DNA of 64,000 nt from Hedera helix (GCA_947179155.2 OX359265.1:60924754-60988753), one strand, 5' to 3'. Shown: positions 11,036 through 25,905, counted from the stretch's first letter. Notes: generated from the letters alone by a model not told the origin. Numbers and translations: made by a program.

Positions 11036-14000
11036 TCAACTGTCAAGTCTCTCGAAAAAGTACAAGTATCCCATATCCTTTGGGGGGTCTCTGGAAGCCC
11101 CAACTTTTTCATCATTGAAAATTGCCCATCTCCCATCTTTGCATATGTGCGCAACATAGTGGCCACAGTGGGTAGAGGTGCCAATGTGGCTCACTAGCCC
11201 AATAAGCCTGTACTCTGCAATGACAAATAAAAGAATTCATATAAGAATAAGTAAGAGAACTTAATATTTAGTAATTTCATTACAGAGTGAGTCAGGGTAA
11301 CGATTCACTGCAATACACTATCTCAACAAGATAATTCTTTCTTCACATACTAATTAAGTAATCAATGAACAACAAATCAATTTGAATAAATTTTTAATCC
11401 ATGGGGGGATTATATTGAAATTATTCATAAACTTTTTTGTTATAAATTTATAATACAACTTTTGTATATTTAACTATTGTTAAAGTTAAATGCTTCTTTT
11501 CCCTCTTAAAACATATAATGAGAAAGTGCAGAACTCTAAACAAATGATAAGACTAACAGAAACCAATAATAGGAAACCAAAAAAGTATTAAACACCTTTT
11601 TTAGGCTACAAGTTATAAATGACAATTTGGGACACGGATGTGTTTGGCAGATTTCAATTGTTCCTTGTCATATTCGAGTCCTAAATGTGTGGAGTCTCAA
11701 CCCGCTTAAACCATATATAAATGGGGTGAGTTCATTCTGTGACACCTGTCAACCAATTTAAGGTTTCTTTAATTATTAATACTTTTTTGTGCTTGAATAC
11801 TTGAACTATAGTATTTGACTTTTGAAAATAATTTAGAATAAGAGTTGTGTTAATTATACTTGTTTTATGATTTATTACACACTTGAGATTAAATAGCAAT
11901 ATAATTTGGTTTTTATTTGGTTACTATGTTCGTTAAATATGCAGGTCATACTAGACTGAATAGTACTTAATATGAATTTAGAAGATTTATGTATTAATTT
12001 TGCATAATATATTTTTTATTATAATAATTAGCTATTAGTAAATACATTAAGTTGCATTAGAATGCTCGTGGGTCGCACAGATCATATCGTTTGCACACTT
12101 GTTTATTAAACGGGTTAATGACGTGATCATGTACAATAAGTAAGTCTGTGTTAGGATTAAAGGTCCTGACACAATTAAGTTAGTTGTGTTGACCCGTATG
12201 TTACTCATGTAGGCGTGTAGTGTCATGTCCGAAACAAATCCACCAGGCATAACAAGACTAACACCCTTACTACAGATGCCATAAGAACGCATTTTCCTGA
12301 ATTTGCTCTCAAATTCATCGTAATTAGTAACTGTAAATGCCACAGCACAGCAGTTTATATATATATATACACACACACACTCATACACACACAACAACAA
12401 CAATAACAATAACAACAACAATAATAATAGTAAGGTTAAGCAAACTAACTTCCTACTCCATCTGGCAGTGCAGCGTCAACAATTGTAGTGCTAGATGTTG
12501 CATCCATGTCCGATAATCCAGCAGAATTATTACTAAATATCCAGTCAGTGGCTTTCTCAATATCACCACCCTGTGAAGAATTAGGTAAGACATTAAGGAT
12601 AAAAAATCTAATAATCTTGGAAACCAAAAGTGTCATATGAAATCCTAATAACCTCATACTATATAAATGGCCTAAAATGCTTTCTTTATATACACACACG
12701 TAAGAATGGACACAAGAAGCTTACTGATGCCTTTAATGCCTTCTGAGCTATTTCTTCTTGAAATCCAAAGGAAACTAAAGTATTGACTTTTGATTGATCA
12801 AAGAAAACCTCTGCAGTGTGAGCCTCTTGTGAAATTGGAGCATCAATATCTGGTCAGAGAAAAAAATTGAGCATTAAAATCTCCTGCAGCCTAATTCTGT
12901 TGGGAAACTCAATACGTAAAGAAACTTTTGCAAAAAGTGATACTCGACTAAGAAAAAACCTGGATCATCCATATGAGACAGTAACCAGGTAGTGGCCTCT
13001 TCAACTCCAGTGTTTGAGGTGTTGATAGCGGCCTTCTGACAATGTAGCTGGTTGAATCCCATTAACACAAGCTGGGAAACTATATCTTCATTGGGTAAAA
13101 TCTTCAGCGGTTCTGACTTACCACCGCCAGCTGCACACCAAGATAATTTTCTAATACATGATCATACCAAAACTGAGATTCAAATTCTTTCAGACTCATC
13201 TGATAATTTTTTGTTAGACAATGTGTCTGTTTGACATTGGAAAATATCAGGATTAGCAGGATAACAATGATACTAAACAAAAAAAAATCTTGTAGCCAGG
13301 ACCTTAAATTCTTATTAGCATTAATAAATTTGATTCATCTTATGAAAGTGTAATAGATAGGTTAAGAAACTTCTGCAAAGATAGGGCGAAATCCATGACA
13401 AGAGAATCAACATAAAAATGATTACTTGAATAATAATTTGTGTGAAGATGAAGCGTTTTACATTAATTTTACTTGAACAAGAAATTCACTAGCGTTATTT
13501 ACTAAAGAGTATGGATCCACTTTGAAACTATGTCCACAGATGCTTGTTACACAGCTGAAAAAAACAATAGTCCCTACATCCAGATTATGTTTTGAATTCC
13601 AGGACTCCAAGAGTTCCTCCTCCTGAAATAATCCCCACCATCCCCACAACTAGAAACATGCTCTGGTAAAAACAATTTGTTACAATGAATCTAAAGACTA
13701 AACAGTATAACATACCAGCTTCAGGCAACAGCTCTTCCCCCTGTTGAAGACCATTACTGCGCATGTAACTGATGTCTATTGTTTCAGGAACATCTATATA
13801 GACGTCTATATAGCCAACAAAAAAGAGCAGCAGGGATTATCAATCATCATACTGTTCAGGTTATATTGCATAGCAAAACTAATTTAAGGCAATGAGAATA
13901 CCAAGCTTTTTTGGTACCCATCCCGACTCCATGACAAATTTTCGCATATGCAACACCAAATAATCTGGAAATGAAGTCAGACCTGCAGTTCTACACAAAG

Positions 14001-14051
14001 AACAAATCATGTATAAGAGTCAAGAAAGGAAAGAACAGCCAGAAGTTCTAG

Positions 14052-14090
<39 letters not shown>

Positions 14091-17000
14091 GGACTTCATC
14101 CTTTCCAACAAATTGCCTGCTAAACTATTAAATTTATATATATATTTTTCCAATTCAAGGGCATGCAAACCTTTAACTGACCCCTGAAGAGCCGTGCACC
14201 GGAAATCCCCCCACCCCCCCCCCCCCCCCCCCCCCCTCCCTCAAAAAACGCACTTGCCCGTTAGCCAGCCCCTTGGGTTAAATTTTCTTGAATAAAAATT
14301 GAAGATCTGGTAAGCTGTGTTAATTTTGACTCCATCACCAAATAACTCGAGGAGTTCAAATTGTTTAACCAATGAAATATACAAGCAGATCTAGCTCGTA
14401 AAAGTCACACAAAAAAAATACATGAAGAATTGGACAATCTAGTATTCAGAGTCTACCATTAAAAACTAGGTCACTAGGTCATTCAAGATTGGCTGAAAAA
14501 TAAATTGGAAAAGATCAGTAGGCTTACTTCACCGCAGTTGTCTTAGCCTTCAAGGCAGTGCTGTAAAATTCATGCACTTCTTCTTCAGCTGAAAAATTCT
14601 GCAAACAATCCTCTAAACGAACCCGTGGGCGAACAATTTCATCTGCAGACCTGCTAGAGCTAGAAATAGTTCAGAAGAGAAGTATCTACTTGATCAGAAA
14701 CATGAAAACAAAGCTTTTGAACTCACACTTCCTTCCCTTCTATACCCCTTGTTCTCTTCAACATGTGAAAGTCTTCTACCTCTTCTACATTTTCAATCAA
14801 TTATATAACATTAGAGGTTTAGGATAAATAACTCAAAACATTGACCAAAAGGGAAACAGGAAATTTACTTCTGTTGATCGCTTTATCTAGTGGAATATTG
14901 AGAGAAAGAATATAGTCGTGTCTGCTATTATAAGCAACCTTCCCAGAAGGACATAGAAGTCTCTCTTCAATACCAAATTTGAAACACCTTGAAGGATCCA
15001 ATTGAGGGTTGCCACCATTAACTCGTTCAACTTGGTCAAGGAAATGTAGGAAGTACTCTAAGGCATCCTAGAGATATGATGGTGTCAATTATCTATACAG
15101 CAAAAATCTCAACAAAAAGACATAAATAAATGATAAATATAATTAAGAACATGACAGCAACTTATTTCATAGGACTTGTTACGGAAGGAAAACTTGGAGG
15201 GGATGAGAAGCATGAGCTATTCATAGGGTAAGGACAAAGTCGACAGGCTCTTACATGCTTCCATCTTTGGTAGAACAAGAAAGCAAAAATAAAGGGATTG
15301 AAGGAGATTTTAAAGATTTTATCATTATGCCCTTTATTTTACACTAAAGTTGCACCTTTCAGGGAAAACGACAACAAATATGGTAAGACCAACCAAGTCC
15401 TATTTCTATCCTTCTCTGCCAATCTGATAGAAAATAACAGTGGGACCCACAATGCAGTAAGCCCTGGGCAGGCATCAACTTATTGATACTAGCCCAATCA
15501 GTTGGGCACACACGGACTCTGGTTAGACAAGATGCCTACACTGCGACAACAAAACCACAAGCACCAAATTTCTTGCCAAAATATTACGAGTCTATCGAGG
15601 AAACTAGAGTGTTCAGTGATCCATCCTCATTACTTATAAGAAGGACGTATAACATCAGAATCACTGTGATCTGGCTATGTTTAGACCTCATAAAACTTGA
15701 GAAATGTTTAATTTAAATAATAAATATCAAACCACACACTACGCAGTAAACTGAATGCTCAAGCATCTGACAATCCACAAAGTAAAGAAACATAATATTT
15801 ATATCACAATTTGACTAACCTCTCTTCGGATAATTTGAAATGCCTCGACTCAGTAAGCTTAATTGTTGAAAGAAGATTCTTAAACTAAAAGCAGAAAGTA
15901 ACAGCAAAATGTGAGACATACCTGTTGTCTCATAGTAGAAAATTCAGGGTGGCTGGCAGCGATCACTGCCTTAAACATTCGTGGAGGAATACCCTCCTGC
16001 TTCTGGTAGAATAGGCAGCAGTAAGAATGAAAAAATATTCAAAAAATAATTAAAATAAAATGTGAAACTGCCATGTAAACTAACTAATGAGCAAATTAAG
16101 ACAACCCCATAGGATAAATGGCCCTAGAAGGCTAGAAATAAATGAAAGAAGTATGTTCCACTTCCACATAAAACAAATATCAAGTTCTTATATTCAGATC
16201 AAGGCTGCAAAATTCTGAATAACACAAACTCGGAAACTAATGAATAACTCATATCAGGATTTTAAACAACCAACAGTAGATTACTTGGAATGGATCTAGA
16301 AAGTTGAATAGCAAAAAGACAGCAAGTAGGCAAAATGTAGTCACAGAGCTTACAGCAATGGGAGTAGAGTTTGCAGCATTCACAGGACCATCTTTCTGTG
16401 TGTCAAATGATTATAGTTATTCCCTCTGAACACACAAATGCATAAAGCGGAGAGATATCGAACATGACGTACCTCCAGAATTGGAACTGAATATTTTCCA
16501 GAAAGCAAACCATGAGCTAGCTTCGTTCTGCAATACAAAATAAACATGTTACAAAGCTTCTCACTCAATCTGAAATACACTATATTATCAAACAACTTCC
16601 ACCATCCCTCATGTACTAGTCCTTCATAAGCCACCAAATTTTTGTGAATATTTAAAAATTAAATGATGGAAAAGGGAGTGACGAGAGAGAAGAAAGGATT
16701 CCACTGTTAAAAATGTCACTTTATCCATGTACAACACAAGCAACCTCAATAAATGACCATTAGTACACTTCAACACTTATTTCATCATTGGAAAAAGTAG
16801 GGAAAAGCACTGCATTTTAAGCTATAAAGGCACTTCAGTCCGCAGATAACTTTCAGTAAGGAGACACGCTATCTTCCTGTTTAGCAAGAAAGAAGATACT
16901 ATCCATTCCCTATAAGTTGTAATACTTATTATTAAAGATGTTACTCTCAAGATAAAATTTATAGTGATTTTATCATGTTAACTTAGAGAGAAAATACATA

Positions 17001-20000
17001 TCATAAAAGTGTGCTGGTGTTTTTAAATGGAGAAAGATTCTATCATTTTATCAAAAGATGAGTAGAATATGGACAAAAAGATGTAATACGATGACAAGGA
17101 GTAAAATAAGGACAAAACGATTTATTCATGACGACGGAATACTTTTTCATACTCAACTCAACTACACCTTTTGTTGCTGAGATAGGATGGTCCAGGTTCA
17201 ATAAAATTGAATACATTATGCATGACCAATTCTGCTTGAACCAGTATTTAGTTGCCTAAGATTGTAAATACCCAATCATAACGTATTCGAATCCATTTCC
17301 AAAAATGGAAAATTATCATTTTAAGAACATTATACAAGTTTCAAACAAATTCTTCTGATTGTAAGTTTTTCTTTCACGGAGAAAGGAAGGGAACGGGAAG
17401 GGATAGATCAAATCAAGAGCTTAGCATAGATAAAATACCCTTGATTTAGCCTTTGAATATCTAATTATAAAATAAAACTATCACAAATAAATGGATAAAA
17501 GTGAACTGATAAATAATCACTTTTATTACAAGTCTCCTTCTAGAGAGAACACTCACTATTAGAACCACCAAAATAACGGCCATAATATCATTTATATAAG
17601 ATTTCCCCAATGCAGTACACCACAGTTCAGTTCTCGTCAATGACAACCTCCATATCACAGATATATTATGGTAACATTGAAAGTTTGAACCACACAAGAA
17701 AAATGTTGTTTCCCTTGCACACCTTCTGCAAAGCTTCACATGTCATCCCCATAAATAATTAGTATTATTGTCAGCAACAACAAAATATGGTGCTAACTAC
17801 CATGACAGTGATAATAATAACAGCTCTTAGGATATTTTGTCATTATTTATCAACCTATTATAATATAATAACAGCTATAGCATCAGCTGCATAGTCCCAT
17901 ATAAGTAAAGAACATTGAAATGTTATTCTCACACCAACTAAAACTAGAACTAACACTAATATGAATACACTAAGCATGTATCAGTACAATTTCAAATGTT
18001 ATACATTAGTGACACCTTTCCACTATTATTCTTTACAATATCAATCAAGCATTTTTACAAGAAAGATAGTATCGATGAGTTCTTCAACACGCAACTTTAA
18101 CTGCTACACGGAGTGACTATGGAAAGTAACAAAGAAATTATGCATAAAAAAACCAAAAATAACAGAGATAGCAGTGATATGAGCCCAAAAGCCAATCTAA
18201 ATAGCTCAATCACCTCAAAAATCGAATAATGAATTAGTTACTTACAACTGCATATTCAGGTCTATTGTTGGATCGGCAGGAGCAGTATCAAAAGCCAGTT
18301 TCAAATTTTGGTTGATGTAGTATCTATACAATAAACACCAAAAGGACAACATAAGATACGAAACAGACAGTAATTAAACAAATTACTTCCCTAGTTGAAA
18401 CTAGGTGATTTTTTTGTATTCATCGATGAGAGTACTGACCGTGAACAGAAGAAACGGGTTGAGAATACAACTTGCATTGTAGCAGCCAGGTAACAACTGT
18501 AAGGAAACAAAACCAAGAATCAAATGACAGAAGGGAAAAGAATATATACTCTTCTTTACCTAGAAACTCTACTTTTAAGGACCAGTATTACCTATTGCCA
18601 AGATTGAGAAGTCCTGTGTAACCTGGTCCAAACAATGGTTCAACTTCCTGTCCACTTTCTTGAATCCGGTTCCAGTCAAAGTTGGTGTTTTGATCCAGTT
18701 CCCTCTCAGCAGTAGTCATTTCGGTCTTCATAATTTAAATAGAAATAAAAAAATAAAAAAACAGATCAACTTAAAAGCAAACAGATAATGTTTGAAAGGA
18801 CTATATCAAAATATCTAGATACAAACTGATACATTTAGAATCCCTAGGGCAGAACAATATAACAGGCTAGTAGCAGTAGCCAGTAACTATATTATTTGGA
18901 AATGATTGATTGTATTTATGCTTAAGATAAACACAGAGGCATGAGATCACTGCTGTGATTTGCATATCTAGGGCTGACAGTGACAAAGGTAAGTAGTGCG
19001 TGAGTGCTCTTTGTTTATTAATTTTTTTCACCTTTTCCCGTACCCTTTTCTTTGATAGGTAAGGTTTAAGTAGTATTATACACCATTATATACCAAAAAG
19101 ACGCCACCTCAATATACAAATAATGAGCACATTAGTTACCCTTCCCTTTTTGCTGCATTTGCCAGCAAATGAGGATGGATAGATTGCATAACAAAATGTT
19201 CTTATGTACCATATCATGTATCACAACATACTATCTAACTATTGGAATAAGCTACGAACAAATAAGAGAGACAACTATAACAAAGAGAAGATTTCTTGCA
19301 CACACCAAGAGCATAAGAAGCATTACCAAGAAAAGTTACATAAGTTAATATTCAAATCGCAGAACGTAACTTACCTTTTGCAAGGATGAAAAATCAATGC
19401 CAAAAAATGCCAAATGCTGTGCTAAAAGTGGATCCATAACACTTTCATCTTCCGGATAAGAGAAAACATCTGAGCTGCCAAAATGTGTTATTCATAATGA
19501 TATTTGAATCAAGTTAAAATTACATAAATCAAATGCACATTTGATCAGTTACCATAAGAGGCTACATCAGACAGAGAATCGAGTAACTTAAAGCTTTTAA
19601 GTGATGCAGTTCTAAAATCCAACGATATGGTTCGGTAAAAATAATAATAGGGAATTGTTATTTTCACAAGTAAAAATTGATATTTCCACAAGGTCTCTCT
19701 CACATAGGTGTGAAACTCATTTACTACTCGCATGAAAGGGACCTTGTGGAATTATCACTTTTGCTTGTGGAAATATCATTTCCCTAATAATAATAAGGTG
19801 ATTTATCTTAAGCCAATGCCTAGAACATCTAGAAGCCATTAAATGCTTATGTTAGACCAAAACCCCCTTCCACATATGAAAAGTTGTTATGAAGCAATTT
19901 CAAGTATATTATTTTGAATAATTCACAGATTTCTACTAACACATTTAGGAGCAGAAGGATCTTGCAAATCCTTCAAATGCTGCGAAACAGCAAAAGCATA

Positions 20001-22974
20001 CACATACACAAACACTCGCCAAAAGGTAAAATGCTCAACTACAGTGAGAAGCAGTATTAATGATCAATGTCTCCTCTAACAGAAGCAAGGTGGTAATACC
20101 TGCTCCCTCCAGATCAGCGGTTATAGTCCCAAGTTTTACAGCAAGAGGATAGCCAGTTTCATTAAAATGTTCAATAGCATGGTTGTTACCACCACTTCCA
20201 TCCCAATTTCTCCTACCACAGAGGATCATTCCATCAGTTAAATTTAACCAAAGATTTTCAGTCTTGTCACACTTGGTACATTTCCAACCAGATGGAGGGA
20301 CAATAACCCCATTGTCGATTTGTTGAAGATTCAATGCACGTTCACTAATTTGCTTCGTATCAGCCGTCCATGATGCAACCTGCTCTTTCCGCTCAGCACC
20401 CTCAGCCATCAGAATAGCATCAACTGCCAATCTTACCTGCATTTTTAATAGATAATTTTTTACACGTAAAATCAGATGAAGTATGTACCTTAGATCTGTT
20501 CTCTCCAGATTCTTTAATTTGATAATCCTCTTCTAATAATTTAATACTTAAAGAAAAACACAATAGACCTTCTCGGGCAACTTCACTGAAGGAAAAGGTA
20601 GAGTTGCATAATCTGGCAAAATGACTATACAATAAGTTTCTTCATATTCAGCTTCATGGTTGTCAAATCCTCCATCAACACCTACAAAGAAACCATGTGA
20701 AACCTGTGTCTATACAAATCAACACATTTCTAATGAGGAAAGTGTTGAGCCACTATGAAGATTTGCAACTACCAACAGCTATAACTTAAAATAAGTGATA
20801 TCTAGCTTTAAGTTCCTAAGTGCAGCTATATATATGCATAGTTGTCAAATCGTGAATCATATCATCTATCGAAAACCCCCGTATTGTGTTTCATATATCG
20901 TATTGTAAATCGTATCATAAAATACGGAAACAAATAAAAAATATAGTAATGTATATTTAAACATATAAAACACAAGTTTGATTATATATAAAAGTAGTCA
21001 AGTAAATATTATTATATACTAAAAACAAATTTTAAAGTTAAACAGTAGCCAAAATACTCTAAATTGATTTATTAAATATTATTTTAGTAATCTTTATAGA
21101 GTAATATGAGAAAAAGAAAATTCAGATTCACCTTTAATCTATAAAAATAATAATAATAATAATTCAAATTAACAATTGGAGATTTATATATTTACTTATA
21201 GAAAGTGATGTGAAAAAAATAGATCGATATTTTCAATTATATATAATACTTTAAAAAGTGATTAAAGGCTCATAAAGCGATATAAAATATGTTTGTGTTA
21301 AAAAAATCTCTTCAATTGAAATGTAAAAATGCTTAAAAGTTTTGTTTTTAGTCTTTTGGATCTACATGAAAACTTTTTCAAGTTGTTTGCTTTTAAAAAA
21401 GTATCGTGCATTGTATCGTATCGTAAGAATTATATCGAATCGTAATTGAATCGTAAGATACAGTATCATTTTAGATTCACCCTACAATACGTATCGTATC
21501 GTAAGATAAGTATCGCGTATCGTAAGATTTTAACAATTATGTTAATATATGTATAGGTGTCAATAAGTATATACCACTTGTACTAAATACATGTTTTATA
21601 TTAGTAAATCAGTCTATAGTCTATAGTAAACTTTACACTGTTCGACATAGCAGTAGTGGTACTAGTACAAAATAAAGTAGGAGGATGTACATGACAAGGA
21701 GACTAAAATTACAGTGCTCCTAACAGGAAAACTAAGTATGTAATGAAATTTGAAATTAATCAAATGCAACACTATCAAAAAACAAAACAAACAAATCAAT
21801 GCCAAAACATAAAGGGAAGAACTACGGGGACAGATGATCCCCAAGCCCAACTTCTCTTAACCTTCCAGGTCAGGGAATAAATGGTTATAAAATGATGGAG
21901 TTAGTAAATACCCCTTTATGTCCTAGTTTATATAAGTAGAAGCATTATTTTTACCCTTTCTATACACAGTAAGACTTTAAACTTCATTTCCATTGATTTA
22001 CTTTCTTATAAGTTCCCGAACAAAAATGGTTGAAGGAATTTTATATCCCTACTTTCTCCACAGAACTGACAAAAAAGGGGAGGGGCTAACATACTCATTC
22101 CTCCTCTTCTCTCTCCAAAACAGCATAAAACTAATAGCTTTGAAACCACCACAAAGAAAAACTCAGGTACCTATGGCCAAAAGAGTTGGTTTCTTCAAAG
22201 GTCTATCTTCAGGAACTGGTTTCTTTGTCTGCTTTATACACAGATAGACTGGGTTTCCAGTCTTCTCGAAGTTCCAAGCAACGCAATCCTTTCCAAAGGC
22301 AAGGAATGAATTCATGTCAACAAACAAACCACCTTCAGATTTCTGGAAACACCACAGCACATTTACACCATCAGAATTCATGAACATAGTGAAATACATT
22401 GCCTAAAAAAGCTTTTATTTGGTTTTGCATATATTTTGATCGCCATAAAAAAATAATTTACAAATTCCATATGCTATTGTAATTTCCATGACTAATATGT
22501 CATCTCAAATCAAACCAAAAAACTAATAAACAAATTATCATTCAAATACACATGTCCATATAGAAATACAAACAGAATGCATTTAAATATACAGCACTCG
22601 CAGAACATAAAATAAGTCGGAGAAAGATGAAAACAATACTCCAATTTGGTAATCACAAACCCTAAATATTGGTCTCAAATAGTAATGCGCAGGACGAAAG
22701 CGAAGGAATGCCAAATGAAAACCTAAGTGATTATAATTGCTATTCTATATATAACAATTTTATGCTTGTAATTCGAGTTAAAACGGTTGAAGTTAAACTT
22801 ATAGTAGTTTGAACCATGTATCAGCAATCAAACAAATAGAGCGGATGATAATTAGAGCGAAAAAAAGAAAAAAAATACCGGAGTATCAAAGGTAATGCAA
22901 CATTCTTGTTTGTAGATACGATTGGTGGGCTCTGGAATTCGAACACGTGAAAGGTTCGATCGGAGAAGCTCCAT
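11036..22974 (-). CDS. UBP14: Ubiquitin C-terminal hydrolase 14 (UBP14 / isopeptidase T)
   Basis: Twenty exons were traced from ATG (22974) to TGA (11036-11038): 22974-22879, 22342-22171, 20681-20569, 20436-20100, 19469-19375, 18725-18592, 18496-18440, 18323-18246, 16527-16473, 16395-16354, 16002-15922, 15067-14869, 14784-14727, 14659-14528, 13990-13902, 13805-13716, 13130-12960, 12849-12725, 12570-12450, 11214-11036. All phases fit and give 807 aa, near the usual ~800. The enzyme disassembles free polyubiquitin chains into ubiquitin in the cytosol and nucleus. ZnF-UBP ligands are visible at Cys180, Cys183, Cys200, His213 and His217. The Cys box NLGNSCYLAATMQ places catalytic Cys317, with its Ser codon split by an intron. 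UBA1 and UBA2 lie at about 622-662 and 685-722. The His box HCGHYVAH gives His767. All key residues are present. Start MELLRSNLSRV matches the family. Confidence 0.95.
14055..14236. repeat. (TA)n and long poly-C tracts in a UBP14 intron
   Basis: A (TA)n run at about 14055-14086 and a run of 23 C (14214-14236) occur in the intron between exons 14 and 15. Long homopolymer C is rare in this AT-rich window and its length may be inexact in the assembly. Confidence 0.85.
16528..18245. other. Large UBP14 intron (exon 8/9)
   Basis: This 1.7-kb intron is AT-rich. I saw no transposon ends, RNA gene or coding exon in it; the short ORFs have no family resemblance. Confidence 0.6.
20838..21540. mobile_element. 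Unclassified inverted-repeat element in UBP14 intron 2
   Basis: The segment begins near CATAGTTGTCAAATCGTGA and ends with the inverted form of CATAATTGTTAAAATC. Its two sides are rich in ATCGTATCGTA and TATCGTAAGAT words, with an AT-rich middle. Imperfect terminal inverted repeats and a repetitive sub-terminal structure suggest a non-autonomous DNA transposon. I could not find a convincing target-site duplication, so class and exact ends are uncertain. Confidence 0.45.
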
Positions 22975-24204
22975 GTTAGTTCGAAACAACTAGGTCTTCG
23001 AACCGATGAGGGGGTTCTAGGAGAGTTTACAAGAGGAAAAATCGTCGGAGGGGTGGAGAAGTGTATGTAAGTTGGTATATTCTTTGCCCTAAGCTTTGGC
23101 AAGTCATTCACACATACCATGCGCCGAAATATAGAAGTAAACGTTCTGCCTCGAGAGCCTTCCGATTTCAAATTACTCCCTTTTTTCTGTATTAGTAATT
23201 AAATATAATTTTATGGAAAACAATTGCTTTTTTTTTTCTTTACACGTTGTTTATGAGTTTTAAAATAAACAGGAAAAAAAATAGACAAAAAATATATATT
23301 TTTTGTCTATTTTTTGAGTTTTTTAACAAACGAAAAAAAAATGATAGAAATTTGGCCATTTTTTCTGCTAAAATTATTCAATCAAAATTGACAATATTTG
23401 GATATAAAAAAAAATGAGATAAATAATATTCTCATATTACCCTTAACTTTAAATATAATAATTTTTTTAATTATAACTCATATTCCCATCTACAAGTCAA
23501 AATAGAAATATGTCCTAATAAATCAGAAAAGAAAAAAAAAGAAACCAAAAAGGATTCAATACATCTGCCTTAGTTATTCATATGCATATAAAACAAGGTT
23601 GAAATTTCTCATAAATACTTCGATTATAAATTAGAAAAGAAAAAATAATTGACAAACATTCGTGATTTTTGAGTCATCTCCAAGCAATCCGAAAAGGTTA
23701 TATGGAGATTATTAAAACAACAAAATAGAACAAAGGCATTTTCGGTGGCAGCTCAGTCCCTTTTTTCTCAGGTTTCTTTTTTTTTTTTTTGGTTTTCTTT
23801 TTTATGTTTCATATATATGATATTATATTAATAGAATAATAAATTTATAAAAGTGATTTTTTTCTTTTCTTTTAATTGGATGTCAGAAACATAAAAAAAA
23901 AAAAAATTCAAGTCTTCTATTATTTTTTATTAAAAACTCATAAACAATCAAAATAAAACTTTAAAGTTTTATATTATTTTCTTATCTGTTCTAATTAAAT
24001 TTTCTATTCTTTTATTTTTCTTCCAAAAAATTAACATAGTTAAAAGAACGTCTCTTATGTTAATGAAGAATCACAAGAATTTAATTGGCAACACAAATAC
24101 AAGAATTCAATCAACAACACTGACATAATAAAAAATATTGAATAATCAAATTATGTTAAAAAATAATAATAATGAAAGTTAAGTGAAACATTTCCCGAAC
24201 AATG

Positions 24205-24625
24205 TTAAAAGACCTCTTCGGCCACATTTATAAGTTGGTCAAACCAACTCATAAGTTATTTGTTACTATTTAAGTGTTTGACTGTAACTTATTTTTAAAC
24301 TTATAAATTGACTTATAAGTACTTTTTGAAAAGTAACAATTTTTTATTTATCAAAAAATGACTTATAAGTTCAAAATAAGTAGGTTTGATCAAATATAAG
24401 GACCATTTTGCCCTTATTTTAGTAGTATTTGTATCTTATTTTAATTTATAAGCTATTCTAGCTAAATATCTTCAAATTTTATTTTAACTTAATTTAGCAC
24501 TTATAAGTCAAAATAGTGTCAAATATTTTTATTTATAAGTCACAACTTAAAATTACTTATAAGTTATTTTTAATTTTAACTTATATGTCATTTTAAAATA
24601 AATCATCTCCGAACAAGCCCTAAAT
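24205..24625. mobile_element. Possible MITE with ACTTATAAGT palindromic words
   Basis: The segment has repeated ACTTATAAGT-like words on both strands. Its right end reads CCGAACAAGCCC, the inverse of GGGCTTGTTCGG, a terminus common in plant MITEs; the left end CTCTTCGGCCAC is only loosely complementary. No clear target-site duplication was found. Confidence 0.35.
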
Positions 24626-25559
24626 CAATAACTATATATAACAAGGTATTAAGATATTTTATTCAATAATTTTAGCAAGTTGTTTTGGTTGATCACGAGT
24701 CAATACTGAATTAAGACAGAGTCAATATTGAGTTATTTATTTAAGACTATTTTTTGATACGATGCCTTTTTGAATAGTTTAAGATCAGTTTGTTAAAATA
24801 ATTGTCATTTTTTTGAACAGTTTAAGATTAATTTGTTAATTTTTTGGAACAGTTGTCATAATAAATAGTTATTATGGATCATTTCTCAAGAGTAAATGAA
24901 TAGTATATTTTTTCTTATAGGGTCTATAAGTGATAAAATCTTTATAGACCTTACTATTATATAAAAAGAAAAAAATATAAGGTTGATTTATTTATGGAGC
25001 ATCGAATAATTTCTGTTGAATAAGTCACAATTCCCTATATTATACCTGCGGTTCACTTGTCCCTACGACAAGCATAGTTTAGGTAAGTGAAATGATTATA
25101 TTGAAAGAAATACCAGCAGTGTATATAAATTAACCCCAAAATTTCAAATCCTATTTATATAAATTAGTGTATATAAAATTAATTTTTTTAAAATTAATAT
25201 TTTCATAACTTATTTTAATATTTTCATAAGTAAAATTTGTAAAAATATCAATTTTTATATAAAATTAATATTTTCATAAGATTTTTAACTAATAAAAATG
25301 AGATTCACTTGCGAAATATCAAAATAGGCTGCAGAAATATCAATTCTATTTTTTTTTTAATAATTTGACAAAAAAAATTATATGAATAATATAATATTTT
25401 TTTATAATATTATAAAAATATCAAAATTTTAAAATAAAAATAACAATTACCAAAATTAATTACCTTACCTTATAGTCCCAAAGACGAAGAGCGGCAAAAC
25501 CAGCTTATTGACTTCAAACGCAATGTACAAAACATGTTCCCTTGAATTCTCCTCAGAAC

Positions 25560-25905
25560 AAGAGTATCTCCAGCAATAACATTTTAGATTAAATATAGTC
25601 TAAAATTTATTTTTTCTCTCCAGCAGATGGACTAAACATAGTCCATGACTATATTTAAAATTTTGAAAAGACTATATCTAGGAATTAGATAGTTCATAGA
25701 CTATAAATTTAATAATATTTAAATAGAAAAGTAAAAAGATTATTGAAATTTTGTTAAATTTATTAATTATTTTTATATTTTTATATTATAGTTCATAGGA
25801 TAGTTCATCTGCTGAAATGATGGAAGACTAAAAAATATTTATTGATGTCATATGAACTAAATATAGTCCATGAAATAGTCCATCAATTGGAGACTGCCTA
25901 AATAC
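25560..25905. mobile_element. MITE-like element with inverted ATCTCCAGCAAT-type ends
   Basis: The left end GAGTATCTCCAGCAAT and the right end ATTGGAGACTGCC are inverted relatives. Inside, GGACTAAACATAGTCCATGACTAT and related words recur in both orientations, so most of the unit can fold back. TSD not resolved; class uncertain. Confidence 0.5.

Noticed and set aside
13458..13649. Minus-strand ORF MWGWWGLFQEEELLESW as an extra UBP14 exon
   Set aside because: It lies in the intron between exons at 13716 and 13130, which already join in phase with family-consistent sequence. It has no similarity to UBP14 that I can see.
22821..23171. 116-aa minus-strand ORF overlapping the UBP14 start
   Set aside because: It is in a different frame from MELLRSNLSRV and has no recognisable content; a shadow of exon 1.
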